In this document: positions 8,058-16,495 of the stretch, in pieces
Layout of the letters: every line of letters begins with the position of its first letter
Numbering within the stretch: the first letter of the stretch is position 1
NCBI GenBank assembly: GCA_900318305.1
Contig: ONKB01000025.1
Coordinates: forward strand, 1-39,993
DNA length: 39,993 bases
Direction of reading: 5' to 3'
DNA from: an uncultured Prevotellaceae bacterium
Lineage (GTDB): Bacteria > Bacteroidota > Bacteroidia > Bacteroidales > Bacteroidaceae
Program-made: the position numbers and the translations under genes
Notes under the pieces: model-generated
Told to the model about the DNA's origin: nothing
Database searches by the model: none
The model's input: the letters and a program-made list of their open reading frames with translations, nothing else

Positions 8058-8176
8058 CCACAAGCCGGATAAAAAGTTTCTGGGCTTAGCCCAATGGAGG
8101 CAGGTTTATCCTTCCCGCATGACGACTTTTTCTCCAATATTCACGACATACCCTTCCTTAATATGAAATTATTTGT

Positions 8177-8184
8177 TACTTTTA
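8177..8184 (+). promoter_or_regulatory. Weak -7 box before the tandem EEP genes
   Basis: TACTTTTA differs from TAnnTTTG at the last base and lies 22 bases before the ATG at 8207. No convincing -33 element. Confidence 0.35.
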
Positions 8185-8206
8185 CATCATCTTTTATGGA
8201 ACTATT

Positions 8207-9076
8207 ATGAAAAACTTGTTTGTATTCTTTCTTTCCATCTTCTCTGCCGCCATTCTGCCAGCAAAGAAGACATGTGAGGTGAAAATCATCTCCTACAATA
8301 TCCGTTATGAAGGTGCGCCATCCGACACCGGAGCCATCAACTGGCAAAACCGCAAGGAGGCAACCATCAACATGATTCGCCAGGAACAGCCTACCGTCAT
8401 TGGCTTCCAGGAGGCCAGACCCGGGCAGACAAACTATGTTATTGACAACCTGCCGGAGTACGGCCACATCTATGCCAAGATGGACAGGGGCGAGATTCCT
8501 GCCGGCAGTTCGGTGCTGATACTCTACAAGAAGAAAACCTGCGAACTCATGGACTGGGGCTATTTCTGGCTGGGCGAAGATCCTTCCGAGGAAGTGAAAG
8601 GCTGGGATGCCCACAACCTTCGCCCCACATCATGGATCAAACTGCGTGACAAGAAGAGCAAGAACGTTTTCTATTATTTCAACACCCACCTGGACCACAA
8701 GGGCAAGGTGGCCCGCATCAAGGGTGTTGACCTGCTCATACGGAAGATGAAGGAGATTGCCGGCGAGGATGCCCATCTCATCATCGGCGGTGACATGAAC
8801 AGCACCCTGCAGACAGCCTTTGACATTGAAGGCAACGGCAAGCCACAGAATGTTCTTGAGCCGTTCTTCAAATGGATGAAAGGCGGCCGGGAGACAGCTC
8901 CCGTCACAGACAATCACTTTACCTTCAACGGCTTCAATGCAGAGAAGATACAGTACTGGCTCGACTATATATTCTACCGTAATGCCACGGCGCTGAAGTT
9001 TGAAACGCTGACCAAGGACTACGGAGCACCCTATATATCCGACCACTACCCCATCGCACTGAACATTAAATTCTAA
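8207..9076 (+). CDS. Secreted endonuclease/exonuclease/phosphatase-family enzyme (copy 1)
   Basis: A 289-residue metal-dependent hydrolase of the EEP (DNase I-like) fold, exported by an N-terminal signal (MKNLFVFFLSIFSAAILPA). All catalytic blocks are present: SYNIRYEG (Asn), GFQEARP (metal-binding Glu), THLDHKG (His), GGDMNS (Asp/Asn) and SDHYP (the C-terminal Asp-His pair). The fold serves nucleases, sphingomyelinases and inositol or sugar-phosphate phosphatases; the substrate here is unknown, but secretion points to periplasmic or extracellular phosphate esters or nucleic acid. The next gene, 6 bp downstream, is a paralogue, so this is a tandem duplication; a third relative lies at 31397-32374. 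Confidence 0.92.
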   Translation: MKNLFVFFLSIFSAAILPAKKTCEVKIISYNIRYEGAPSDTGAINWQNRKEATINMIRQEQPTVIGFQEARPGQTNYVIDNLPEYGHIYAKMDRGEIPAGSSVLILYKKKTCELMDWGYFWLGEDPSEEVKGWDAHNLRPTSWIKLRDKKSKNVFYYFNTHLDHKGKVARIKGVDLLIRKMKEIAGEDAHLIIGGDMNSTLQTAFDIEGNGKPQNVLEPFFKWMKGGRETAPVTDNHFTFNGFNAEKIQYWLDYIFYRNATALKFETLTKDYGAPYISDHYPIALNIKF

Positions 9077-9082
9077 GCCAAT

Positions 9083-9904
9083 TTGAGAAGAATCCTTATC
9101 GTCGTGCTAAGCACGCTGACACTACTCTGTGCCACTGCCAAGAAAGGCAGCAACGAACTGAAGGTCATGAGTTACAATATACGTCACGGCTACGTTGAGA
9201 AATCCGACACAGGACTGAAACACTGGGACAACCGCAAGTTTGCCTCTGTCAACATGATCAACTCAGAGAAACCCGACATCATCGGTTTCCAGGAAATGAG
9301 AGCCGCACAGCAGGAATACCTGGCAGGAGAGCTGCCCCAATATGAGGAAGTATTCCATAGCCGTGGCAACACAAAATACATCATGTTTCTCAAAGAACGT
9401 TTCCAGAAATTGGAACAGGGCTGTTTCTGGCTGAGCGAGACACCTGAGAAAAGTTCCCTGGGCTGGGGTGCCTCAAGCATCCGCCCAACCTTGTGGGTGA
9501 AACTGCTGGACAAAAAGACAGGCAAAACCGTTTTCTTCTTCGACACCCATCTTGACGTCAGCAGTTTTGAGGCTCGCATCAAAGGCGCCGCCCTCAATAT
9601 TGAGTACATGAAAAAAATCTGTGGAAAGAAAGCCATTCAGTTTATTGTCGGTGACATGAACACCCAGAAAGAGGAAGATCTGACTGCCTTTGAGTCCTGG
9701 CTGAAGAACGGACGCAAGAACGCTCCCGAAACCGACGACAGCCCCACATACCAGGGTTTTGGCTACAGCAAGAACTGGACACGACTTGACCACATCTATT
9801 ACCGCAATGTAAAGCCCGTGAGATACCAGGTGCTGAACGGCAAGAACTATGGTGTGGAATACATCTCAGACCACTACCCCGTCATGCTGACAGTGAGATA
9901 CTGA
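9083..9904 (+). CDS. Secreted endonuclease/exonuclease/phosphatase-family enzyme (copy 2)
   Basis: A 273-residue paralogue of the preceding gene, with signal peptide (MRRILIVVLSTLTLLCATA, first codon read as Met) and the same EEP catalytic blocks: SYNIRHG, GFQEMRA, THLDVSS, VGDMNT and SDHYPV. The start is a TTG, 6 bp after the stop of copy 1; the next ATG lies inside the conserved MSYNIR motif and would delete the signal peptide and strand one, so TTG is preferred. The two copies have diverged strongly in the substrate-facing loops (copy 2 lacks the long insert around the GDMN motif), suggesting different substrates. They are almost certainly cotranscribed. Confidence 0.9.
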   Translation: MRRILIVVLSTLTLLCATAKKGSNELKVMSYNIRHGYVEKSDTGLKHWDNRKFASVNMINSEKPDIIGFQEMRAAQQEYLAGELPQYEEVFHSRGNTKYIMFLKERFQKLEQGCFWLSETPEKSSLGWGASSIRPTLWVKLLDKKTGKTVFFFDTHLDVSSFEARIKGAALNIEYMKKICGKKAIQFIVGDMNTQKEEDLTAFESWLKNGRKNAPETDDSPTYQGFGYSKNWTRLDHIYYRNVKPVRYQVLNGKNYGVEYISDHYPVMLTVRY

Positions 9905-9930
9905 CCAAGTACCACAGAACTCACGTCAGG

Positions 9931-11583
9931 TTATTTCTGTTCTGCTTTCAAGCGCCTGTAAATATCAAGGAATCCCGGCGTAGCGGCTGCTTCCAACGGA
10001 CGGTAGTTAATCTTCAGGGCATCCAGTCGCATGGTCTGTCCTACCAGACGGTAAACAAAATCATCCCAGTTCTGACTGCCGTCAGCCGTCCAGGCCTTCT
10101 CTGCCAACGCAAGGATGCGGGGGAAAACCATATATTGCATACGCGCTTCCGTGGGAATATACTCGCCCCATATATTGGCCTGTATGCCTTTGACCAGGCG
10201 TTTCTGCTGAGGAGTCAGGTCGGCTGGAACAATATCACTCGTGTAGAGTTTCTTTATCGTCGTACTGTCCTGGCCATAATCAAAGTAGCAGAAGGTAGTA
10301 GGACAGCAAATGACCTCATTGCCACCGCTGGTTGACTTCTGCACCACATCGGTGTGGTATCCCTGCCACCAGTTTACCGTCGCCGTCGGTGACACGCCAC
10401 CTTCAAGAATCTCGTCCCAGCCTATAAGCCTGCGGCCGTGCTTGTTGAAGAACTTCTCCATCTCGCGGGTAAACCACGACTGCAACTCCGCCATATCTTT
10501 CAATCCCTCTTTCCTGACACGTTCCTGGCACAGCGGGCAGTTCTCCCATTTTTTGCGCTGAACCTCATCACCGCCAATCTCGGCATAGCCGAAGGGAAAG
10601 AGCCGGAACACCTCCTTATAGACATTCTTGCAGAACTTCAACGTAGCGTCACTGCCCACACAGAGCGGATCAGTGCCGTCGTGGGCACATCCCAGCCACG
10701 GGTAACATCTTGTTGCCATGTGGTTATGACCCGGCATATCCAATTCGGGCACCACATCAATACCCCTCACCGCAGCATAAGCCACAATCTCCTTTATCTC
10801 CTTCTGGGAATAATAACCACCATAGACTTCCTTGCCATCCTTGGTCTTGAAATAGGCTCTGGGCAGTTTCATTGCAGGATCATTGCCTTCTTTAGCCATT
10901 TTTTCGCAAGCCACGTCGATATTTTCCTTTGCAGGATCTCGCCAGGCACCCTTGTCGGTGAGCAAGGGGTATTTCTTAATCTCTATACGCCATGCCTGAC
11001 TGTCAATAAGGTGCCAATGGAACTTGGAAAATTTATATAGTGCCATGTGGTCAAGGAAACGCTTGGTTTCCTCCATGCTGTAGAAATGACGCACGGGGTC
11101 AAGCATCATTCCCCGCCACTCATAGGCAGGCTTGTCGCTGATTTCAACCGTAGGCACCGTCCACACCTTGCCAGCCACCTTTGATGGCGACTCTATCTCA
11201 TGGGGCAAAAGCTGTCGCAGGGAGGATATGCCATGAATGATACCCTTGTATGATGCAGAGGCAATGACAATACCGTTGGCTGAGACCGATAAGGTATAAC
11301 TCTCATCCTCCGGATTCTTGTTGTCCGCCAGCACCAGACAGATATCTCCCCTGACACCCTTCCTGACTTCAAAACTATAGCCCGTAGCAGGAGCCAGTTT
11401 CTCAACGAGATAGCCGGCTGCCGGTTTCAGGAGTTTGTTGTTGTAAACTACTGTCGCACCATCGCGCAACTGATAAGTGCCATTAGTCTCCTTCACACTG
11501 GAAGGCAACGGCACAATATTGATACTTGCATTACTGACAACAACACTTACCATAGTCATAATAATTAATAGAAACTGTTTCAT
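9931..11583 (-). CDS. Secreted GH20 beta-N-acetylhexosaminidase
   Basis: A 550-residue exported glycoside hydrolase family 20 enzyme that removes terminal beta-linked GlcNAc or GalNAc by substrate-assisted catalysis. After a signal peptide (residues 1-19) come the GH20b-like N-domain and the TIM barrel, starting near WRGMMLDPVRHF (157-168). The barrel shows HWHLIDSQAWRIEI (189-202), PELDMPGH (279-286) and the catalytic Asp-Glu pair in EIGGDE (D339, E340). Family members commonly have HWHLTDDQGWR; the second Asp is replaced by Ser here, which is not a catalytic residue. Possible substrates are host glycans or GlcNAc-MurNAc fragments; the surrounding muropeptide genes favour, but do not prove, the latter. 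It converges on the EEP pair. Confidence 0.95.
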   Translation of the reverse strand: MKQFLLIIMTMVSVVVSNASINIVPLPSSVKETNGTYQLRDGATVVYNNKLLKPAAGYLVEKLAPATGYSFEVRKGVRGDICLVLADNKNPEDESYTLSVSANGIVIASASYKGIIHGISSLRQLLPHEIESPSKVAGKVWTVPTVEISDKPAYEWRGMMLDPVRHFYSMEETKRFLDHMALYKFSKFHWHLIDSQAWRIEIKKYPLLTDKGAWRDPAKENIDVACEKMAKEGNDPAMKLPRAYFKTKDGKEVYGGYYSQKEIKEIVAYAAVRGIDVVPELDMPGHNHMATRCYPWLGCAHDGTDPLCVGSDATLKFCKNVYKEVFRLFPFGYAEIGGDEVQRKKWENCPLCQERVRKEGLKDMAELQSWFTREMEKFFNKHGRRLIGWDEILEGGVSPTATVNWWQGYHTDVVQKSTSGGNEVICCPTTFCYFDYGQDSTTIKKLYTSDIVPADLTPQQKRLVKGIQANIWGEYIPTEARMQYMVFPRILALAEKAWTADGSQNWDDFVYRLVGQTMRLDALKINYRPLEAAATPGFLDIYRRLKAEQK

Positions 11584-11657
11584 TATCTGTGAATTATAAT
11601 TTGTCTTATCTCAATAAAAACGTACAACCTCCGTAGGGCAGATACCTAATGGCCATA

Positions 11658-11665
11658 CAAAGTTA
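11658..11665 (-). promoter_or_regulatory. -7 box of the GH20 gene
   Basis: TAACTTTG on the minus strand, 74 bases before the ATG at 11583. No clear TTTG 19-21 bases upstream, so a regulated promoter or a different start is possible. Confidence 0.5.
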
Positions 11666-11765
11666 GTCAAAGAAAAGTGTTTCAGGCAGTAAAGCCATAA
11701 GAATTATTTTCAACACAAATCACAAAAAATTAACAATAGACAACGATTATTTGAAAAATTTTTCG

Positions 11766-11773
11766 TTACTTTG
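11766..11773 (+). promoter_or_regulatory. Weak -7 box of the outer-membrane barrel gene
   Basis: TTACTTTG matches TAnnTTTG except at position two and lies 66 bases before the ATG at 11840, leaving an A/T-rich leader. No -33 element at proper spacing. Confidence 0.35.
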
Positions 11774-11839
11774 TGACATCAAAACAAAAGCATCTGTCAA
11801 GATTCTCAACAAAATATTAATTTCTAAATAAAAAGGCTC

Positions 11840-12667
11840 ATGAAAAAAATCTTTCAATTCTTAGCGTTGTCTCTCCTGATAGCGCAGAGCAGTGCAACAT
11901 TTGCCCAAGAGGACAAAAACCTGTTCAATCACCTCAACGTAGGTCTGACAGTGGGTACTGACGGACTTCCCGGCATTGATGTTGCCGCACCCATAGGCAA
12001 CTATGTACAGGTTCGCGCCGGCTATTCCTTCGTTCCCAAATTCAAGTTCAAGGCAAATATCAATTATACACGTAACGGTGGTGCCTTACAGGGATCTTAC
12101 AAAGACAAAATCGCCATCAAATTGAACAAGGGCGACTTTAAGTTGCTCTTTGATGCCTTCCCTTTCAAGAAGAGTTCCTTCCATGTTACTGCCGGTGCCT
12201 ACATCGGAAGTTCTGATTTCGCCAAGATCAATAACGATGGTCCTATTTCAGGTGTTGCCCCAAATGAGTGGGGTACAGCCAAGATTCAGATTTCCAACAA
12301 TCCGGCACACATGTTCTCAACTGACGAGAACGGTAACATCAAAGGCCGTGTCAGGGTAAACAGTTTCAAGCCTTACATCGGTGTAGGTTTCGGCCGCGCC
12401 GTATCAGCCGACAAGAAGGTGACTGTCAACTTCGACCTCGGTATTCAGCTGTGGGGCAAACCCAAACTCGAGATTTGGAGCTACGACATTGCCGGAGTTG
12501 ACAACAAGTGGGTAGAACTTAAGAAAGCAGACTTTGATGTAGTAACGGATGGTGCCGGCAATATTATCAAGAAAAAGGACAAAGACGGTTATGACGTCTG
12601 CAACATCTGCGGCAAAATATTTGCCTATCCAGTATTGTCAGTACGCGTAGGTTTCAACGCATTCTAA
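11840..12667 (+). CDS. Outer-membrane beta-barrel protein, unknown function
   Basis: A 275-residue exported protein with signal peptide (MKKIFQFLALSLLIAQSSATFA, cleavage before QEDKN). The mature part alternates polar and hydrophobic residues in short strands, with VGLTVGTDGLPGIDVAAPIGNYVQVRAGYSF-like opening strands, and it ends in an aromatic residue (VGFNAF), the usual mark of barrels inserted by the Bam complex. A CNICGK pair of cysteines near the C-terminus (about residue 253-258) is unusual for a barrel and could form a disulphide or bind metal. It is followed 45 bp later by a lipoprotein gene with a similar leader (AAAAGRCTCATG), so the two likely form one operon ending at the strong terminator at 13690. 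Confidence 0.85.
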   Translation: MKKIFQFLALSLLIAQSSATFAQEDKNLFNHLNVGLTVGTDGLPGIDVAAPIGNYVQVRAGYSFVPKFKFKANINYTRNGGALQGSYKDKIAIKLNKGDFKLLFDAFPFKKSSFHVTAGAYIGSSDFAKINNDGPISGVAPNEWGTAKIQISNNPAHMFSTDENGNIKGRVRVNSFKPYIGVGFGRAVSADKKVTVNFDLGIQLWGKPKLEIWSYDIAGVDNKWVELKKADFDVVTDGAGNIIKKKDKDGYDVCNICGKIFAYPVLSVRVGFNAF

Positions 12668-12712
12668 GCAAACATAAATCAAATCAATTAACTATAAAAC
12701 ATTAAAAGACTC

Positions 12713-13669
12713 ATGAAAAAGAATCTATTTTTAGCAGTCGCACTATTTGTCGGTGCTATTGGTTTCACTGCATGCAGCAGTGACAGTGATGATAGTAACA
12801 AACTGCCTGACACCAGTACCCTTTCAGGTGCCACTACTCTGGAATTTGAGAGCAGCATCTACTACAACGGTTTCAATTCCCCTCTGCAACTGACAGGCTT
12901 TGAGGCAACACCCAAGACAAATAACGAGGGTACCGCCATGCTACAGTACACAAGATACATACCACCACGTGCAAAAGAAATGAAAGCATATGTACCTGCA
13001 GTTCATTATCAGATATATGCCTACACCTATAGGGACGGCGTTTACACCATCGCTGGGTTTGGTACCGTAACTGTCAAGAAAGAAAACGGCCAATTGAAGC
13101 TATCCATTAAGCCTGACGGCGCCACAGAGGAAACCGTTACAGCAACGGCAGTTACTCCGACAGTAAACGATCCTGTTTCAAAATCACTCTACCGCTCATG
13201 GATAGTTGCCAAGACAGAGTTTACTTATACAGAAATAAATTCAGACGGTACAGAGAAAAAAGCTGTAGGTGCACAATTCGCACATGCCGATCTGGTGAAA
13301 ATGGGTGAGTGGCTGTTACAGAACGAAAATGTTGACATTAGAAGACAACTTGGCAGCAGAGGCGGCATTGAGCGCATTATATTTGACATGAACGGACTGT
13401 TTATAATTCATTTCACTGGAAACAACGGTTACAACGCTACTGTCAATGTTGCTCAGATGAAATGGGTTAAACAAGGCAAAGAATTTGATTTCTCCTGGCT
13501 GGATGAAGAACTCATGGGCAACAACAACTTTGAGAACGGACAGGGTACCATCACTGTGGACAACGGCAAAGGCATAGCTACACTGGGCCTCGCCGGTGAC
13601 ATTACTCAGAATGCCAATAACGGCACACGCTACAAGGTAGCCTTGACCCTTACCTTAAAGCCGGAATAA
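12713..13669 (+). CDS. Probably surface-exposed lipoprotein, unknown function
   Basis: A 318-residue lipoprotein: signal MKKNLFLAVALFVGAIGFTAC with lipid Cys at 21, followed at once by SSDSDDS. An acidic stretch right after the Cys resembles the lipoprotein export signal that sends Bacteroidetes lipoproteins to the cell surface, so the protein is probably surface-exposed (inference). Two beta-rich domains seem present, an N-terminal one to about residue 145 and a C-terminal one from about 155, joined by a Thr/Val-rich linker (EETVTATAVTPTV). The layout recalls Bacteroidales lipocalin-like lipoproteins, but no family was recognised. It pairs with the barrel upstream and may be its partner. Confidence 0.85.
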   Translation: MKKNLFLAVALFVGAIGFTACSSDSDDSNKLPDTSTLSGATTLEFESSIYYNGFNSPLQLTGFEATPKTNNEGTAMLQYTRYIPPRAKEMKAYVPAVHYQIYAYTYRDGVYTIAGFGTVTVKKENGQLKLSIKPDGATEETVTATAVTPTVNDPVSKSLYRSWIVAKTEFTYTEINSDGTEKKAVGAQFAHADLVKMGEWLLQNENVDIRRQLGSRGGIERIIFDMNGLFIIHFTGNNGYNATVNVAQMKWVKQGKEFDFSWLDEELMGNNNFENGQGTITVDNGKGIATLGLAGDITQNANNGTRYKVALTLTLKPE

Positions 13670-13689
13670 ATCATACAATAGTATAACCT

Positions 13690-13723
13690 AAAAAAATGCA
13701 GTCAGAAATGACTGCATTTTTTT
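13690..13723. terminator. Strong bidirectional terminator
   Basis: A perfect 15-bp stem (13690-13704 with 13709-13723) closed by a GAAA tetraloop, with A7 and T7 flanks. It ends the barrel-lipoprotein transcript and, in the other direction, the six-gene operon ending at 13783. Confidence 0.95.
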
Positions 13724-13782
13724 GTTCACGAAATATGTGATGGCTCTGTAGGAGACACAGCATCCTGAACTCTCAAAATCAG

Positions 13783-16395
13783 TTATTTTTTCTCCACAAG
13801 GCGATAATGTCCCTGAACGAGATGTTTCTCCTCGTTGCTGACAGGCATTACCACAGTTGCCGTACTGCCTACAGGAACAGTGACCTCAACAGCCACCTCA
13901 TTGGCATCATGATGAACAGAGGAGATGATTTTGCCGTAAGGACTCTGGACAGCATACCTCACATCATTCAGCGCATCCACCAGCACAGGCCTGACAAAGA
14001 AATGCCTGTAGCCAGGATGACGCTCATCAATCTGCAAGCCGGCGAGATAACGATAGAGCCAGACGAGGCCGCCACCATACATGGGGTGGTTATGTGAGTT
14101 GGCACCGTCCCACTGTTCCCACGTCACCGTTGCCCCTTGTTCTATCCAATGACCGAAACTGGGGAAATCTGTCTGGTTCAGCACCGTGTATGCCACATCG
14201 GCCATACCGTTCTCCGCCAAGACCTCAAAGAAATAGCGTGCAGCAAGAAATCCCGTGTTGATGTGTCCCTTGTATTTCACCATAATCTCATGGCGCAGGG
14301 TATTGATGACATCCTGACGAACATCAGCAGGCACCCCCATACGCAGGGCATAGACATTGCTGCCATAGTCACCGTAGGTTTTATTGGCTTTATCGTAGAA
14401 ACGGCGGTGGAATGCCTTCCTTATCCTGTCTGCCAGACTGGAATAACGGCTTGCCTCTTCCGTCTTGCCCAGCGCCTGTGCAGCCCGGGCGGTATAGTCC
14501 AGGCACATCCACATAAAGAATGTATGCACCAGTTCTGTGGAGGGATAATCATAGGGCGGAGTCCAGTCACCGAGGTTAAACCACCTGTTGGGAGTGGTAC
14601 TGCCGGGATTGGTTTTCTGCTGAAGCATGGTACTGTCAGGGGTGAGCCAGTCAAACATCTGATCAACCTGCATGGTCATCGCCTCAAAGCAATCCTCCAG
14701 CATTCTGCGATCACCATAATACAAATAGTATGTCCAAGGCATGATATTCATTGCAGCCCCCCAGGCTACACCACCGCCGCAACCAGGTTGCCACGGTGCA
14801 CCGTTGGGAACATAACCCGTCTTGACATTCTGCACATCGCGCATGTCGCGAATCCATTTCTGGTAAAATGCCGCAGCGTCAAAATTGGACATCACCATAG
14901 CACATGCCGCCTGTCCGTCACCGGTATATGCAGAACGCTCCCTGTGGGGACAATCACTGGCAATACAGCCATGCATGTTGTCGAGCTGGGAACGCTGCCA
15001 GATGGCATTGATTTTGTTTATCAGCGTGTTGCCTGACTCAAACTCAGCACACAGGGGAACATCGGTATTCACCGCCTCGGCCTGTAGCTGACGAGCATCC
15101 AGATGCCGCACTCCCCTGATAATGGCTTTGGAAAAGACATACCATGTGAAACGGGGTGCATAGTTCACCGGAGCGGAATCCTTGAAAACATAGCGGTGAA
15201 TTCCCAGAGGAGATTCGCAAATGTATTTTATATCCAGTGTATCGCCTTTCTGTGCGCTGACGCCCTTGACCCGAATCCAGCCAGAAATCTCCTTACCGAA
15301 ATCAACCTCATAGGAACCATCTTTCAGTCTTGTCAGAGAGAGTGGACGAAGTATCTCTGTTATCTTGTCAGAGGGTGATGACTGTGCCGTCAGTCTGCCG
15401 TCGGGTTTTATGGCTGGAACTGCCGCCTGCCAACCAGAGTCGTCACACCAAGGCGCCGCCCACGCACGGGTCTCCTTATTGGCATCATACAGTTCGCCAA
15501 CGTATGGACCGTTTCTCAGGATAGCAGAAGGCTTGGTCTTCCATGAAGTATCAGAAACAATGAATTCCTCGGTACCGTCCTTATACTCAATCCTCAGCTG
15601 GCACAACAGACAGGGCTGCCCGAAAGTGCAGACCCAATGACACTGACAGTCGTAGAAGCCGTCACCCAATATAACACCCAAGGCGTTGTCGCCTCGCCTT
15701 AACCGATGTGTCACATCGTAAGAAAGATATAGCACTCTGTAGTCACGGAAACTATCGTCAATGGCTATACTTGCCGTCCTGATACCCGGGCGGCTGGTAT
15801 AATTGGTAAAGTTGGGCACAAGGTAGTCGTCACCTACCCTCTCGCCGTTCATATACAACTCAAAATAACCCAAACCGGTGATGAACACTTTGGCCCGTCT
15901 GATTTCCTTCTCTACCTTAAAGGACTTTCTCATCAAAGGAGCCTTCTCGTCAAATGGTGCGCCTATCCACTGCGCCTTCCACTCAGAATCGTCCAGAAGA
16001 CCCATGCCCCAATGGGCAGGCTCACTCCAGGCCGAAACCTTATTTTTCTGATTCCATACCCTCACGCGGTACCAGTAATCCTGTCCGCTGCAAAGCTGCC
16101 TGCCTTCATAGGGAATAAGACAGGAAGCATCCCCCTTGCGTTTCCCGGTGTCCCAGGCATCACATTTACCCCTGAGCAAATTATCTCTTGCCGTGGCAAC
16201 CTGAATCTGGTAGGCACTCTGCGCCTCACCCTGCGCCGCAGGGGAAGAAGGCTGGTTTATCCATGATATGCGGGGATGCTGAACATCCAACGTGGAAGGA
16301 TTACTCATGTGTTCTACCCTCAGTGACGTCACTTTAAGTTGGGCATACATAAAAGATGCAGCCAACATGAAAAAACAAAGAAATGCTCTTTTCAT
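13783..16395 (-). CDS. Secreted GH78 alpha-L-rhamnosidase-like protein
   Basis: An 870-residue exported protein (signal MKRAFLCFFMLAASFMYA) with the domain order of bacterial alpha-L-rhamnosidases: a fibronectin-like N-domain (about 22-130), a beta-sandwich with GLGYFELYMNGERVG near 174-188, then the (alpha/alpha)6 barrel. The GH78 acid motif is present as DCPHRERSAYTGD (D481, E486), close to the usual DCPxRDERxGWTGD; the barrel includes NRWFNLGDWTPP and a late GGGLVWLYRYLAG. Rhamnose-containing cell-wall or plant polymers are possible substrates; why it shares an operon with peptidoglycan genes is unclear. It is the last gene of that operon, separated by a 100-bp gap from the one before, so it may have partly separate expression. 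Confidence 0.9.
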   Translation of the reverse strand: MKRAFLCFFMLAASFMYAQLKVTSLRVEHMSNPSTLDVQHPRISWINQPSSPAAQGEAQSAYQIQVATARDNLLRGKCDAWDTGKRKGDASCLIPYEGRQLCSGQDYWYRVRVWNQKNKVSAWSEPAHWGMGLLDDSEWKAQWIGAPFDEKAPLMRKSFKVEKEIRRAKVFITGLGYFELYMNGERVGDDYLVPNFTNYTSRPGIRTASIAIDDSFRDYRVLYLSYDVTHRLRRGDNALGVILGDGFYDCQCHWVCTFGQPCLLCQLRIEYKDGTEEFIVSDTSWKTKPSAILRNGPYVGELYDANKETRAWAAPWCDDSGWQAAVPAIKPDGRLTAQSSPSDKITEILRPLSLTRLKDGSYEVDFGKEISGWIRVKGVSAQKGDTLDIKYICESPLGIHRYVFKDSAPVNYAPRFTWYVFSKAIIRGVRHLDARQLQAEAVNTDVPLCAEFESGNTLINKINAIWQRSQLDNMHGCIASDCPHRERSAYTGDGQAACAMVMSNFDAAAFYQKWIRDMRDVQNVKTGYVPNGAPWQPGCGGGVAWGAAMNIMPWTYYLYYGDRRMLEDCFEAMTMQVDQMFDWLTPDSTMLQQKTNPGSTTPNRWFNLGDWTPPYDYPSTELVHTFFMWMCLDYTARAAQALGKTEEASRYSSLADRIRKAFHRRFYDKANKTYGDYGSNVYALRMGVPADVRQDVINTLRHEIMVKYKGHINTGFLAARYFFEVLAENGMADVAYTVLNQTDFPSFGHWIEQGATVTWEQWDGANSHNHPMYGGGLVWLYRYLAGLQIDERHPGYRHFFVRPVLVDALNDVRYAVQSPYGKIISSVHHDANEVAVEVTVPVGSTATVVMPVSNEEKHLVQGHYRLVEKK

Positions 16396-16495
16396 ATCCT
16401 TTATGGTTTCAGAACAGAAGTATCTGGCAAGCCATGAAAGAACTACAACTGTTTTCTTTCAGCCATACACTCCCACAATGTAAAAACAACTCCCT

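Noticed and set aside
8010-8063. Longer N-terminus for namZ
   Set aside because: The extra 18 codons contain the -7 box and most of the promoter, and bury the signal peptide.
14137-15036. A 299-codon plus-strand open frame opposite the GH78 gene
   Set aside because: Shadow of a gene with clear GH78 motifs; no signal, promoter or family match.
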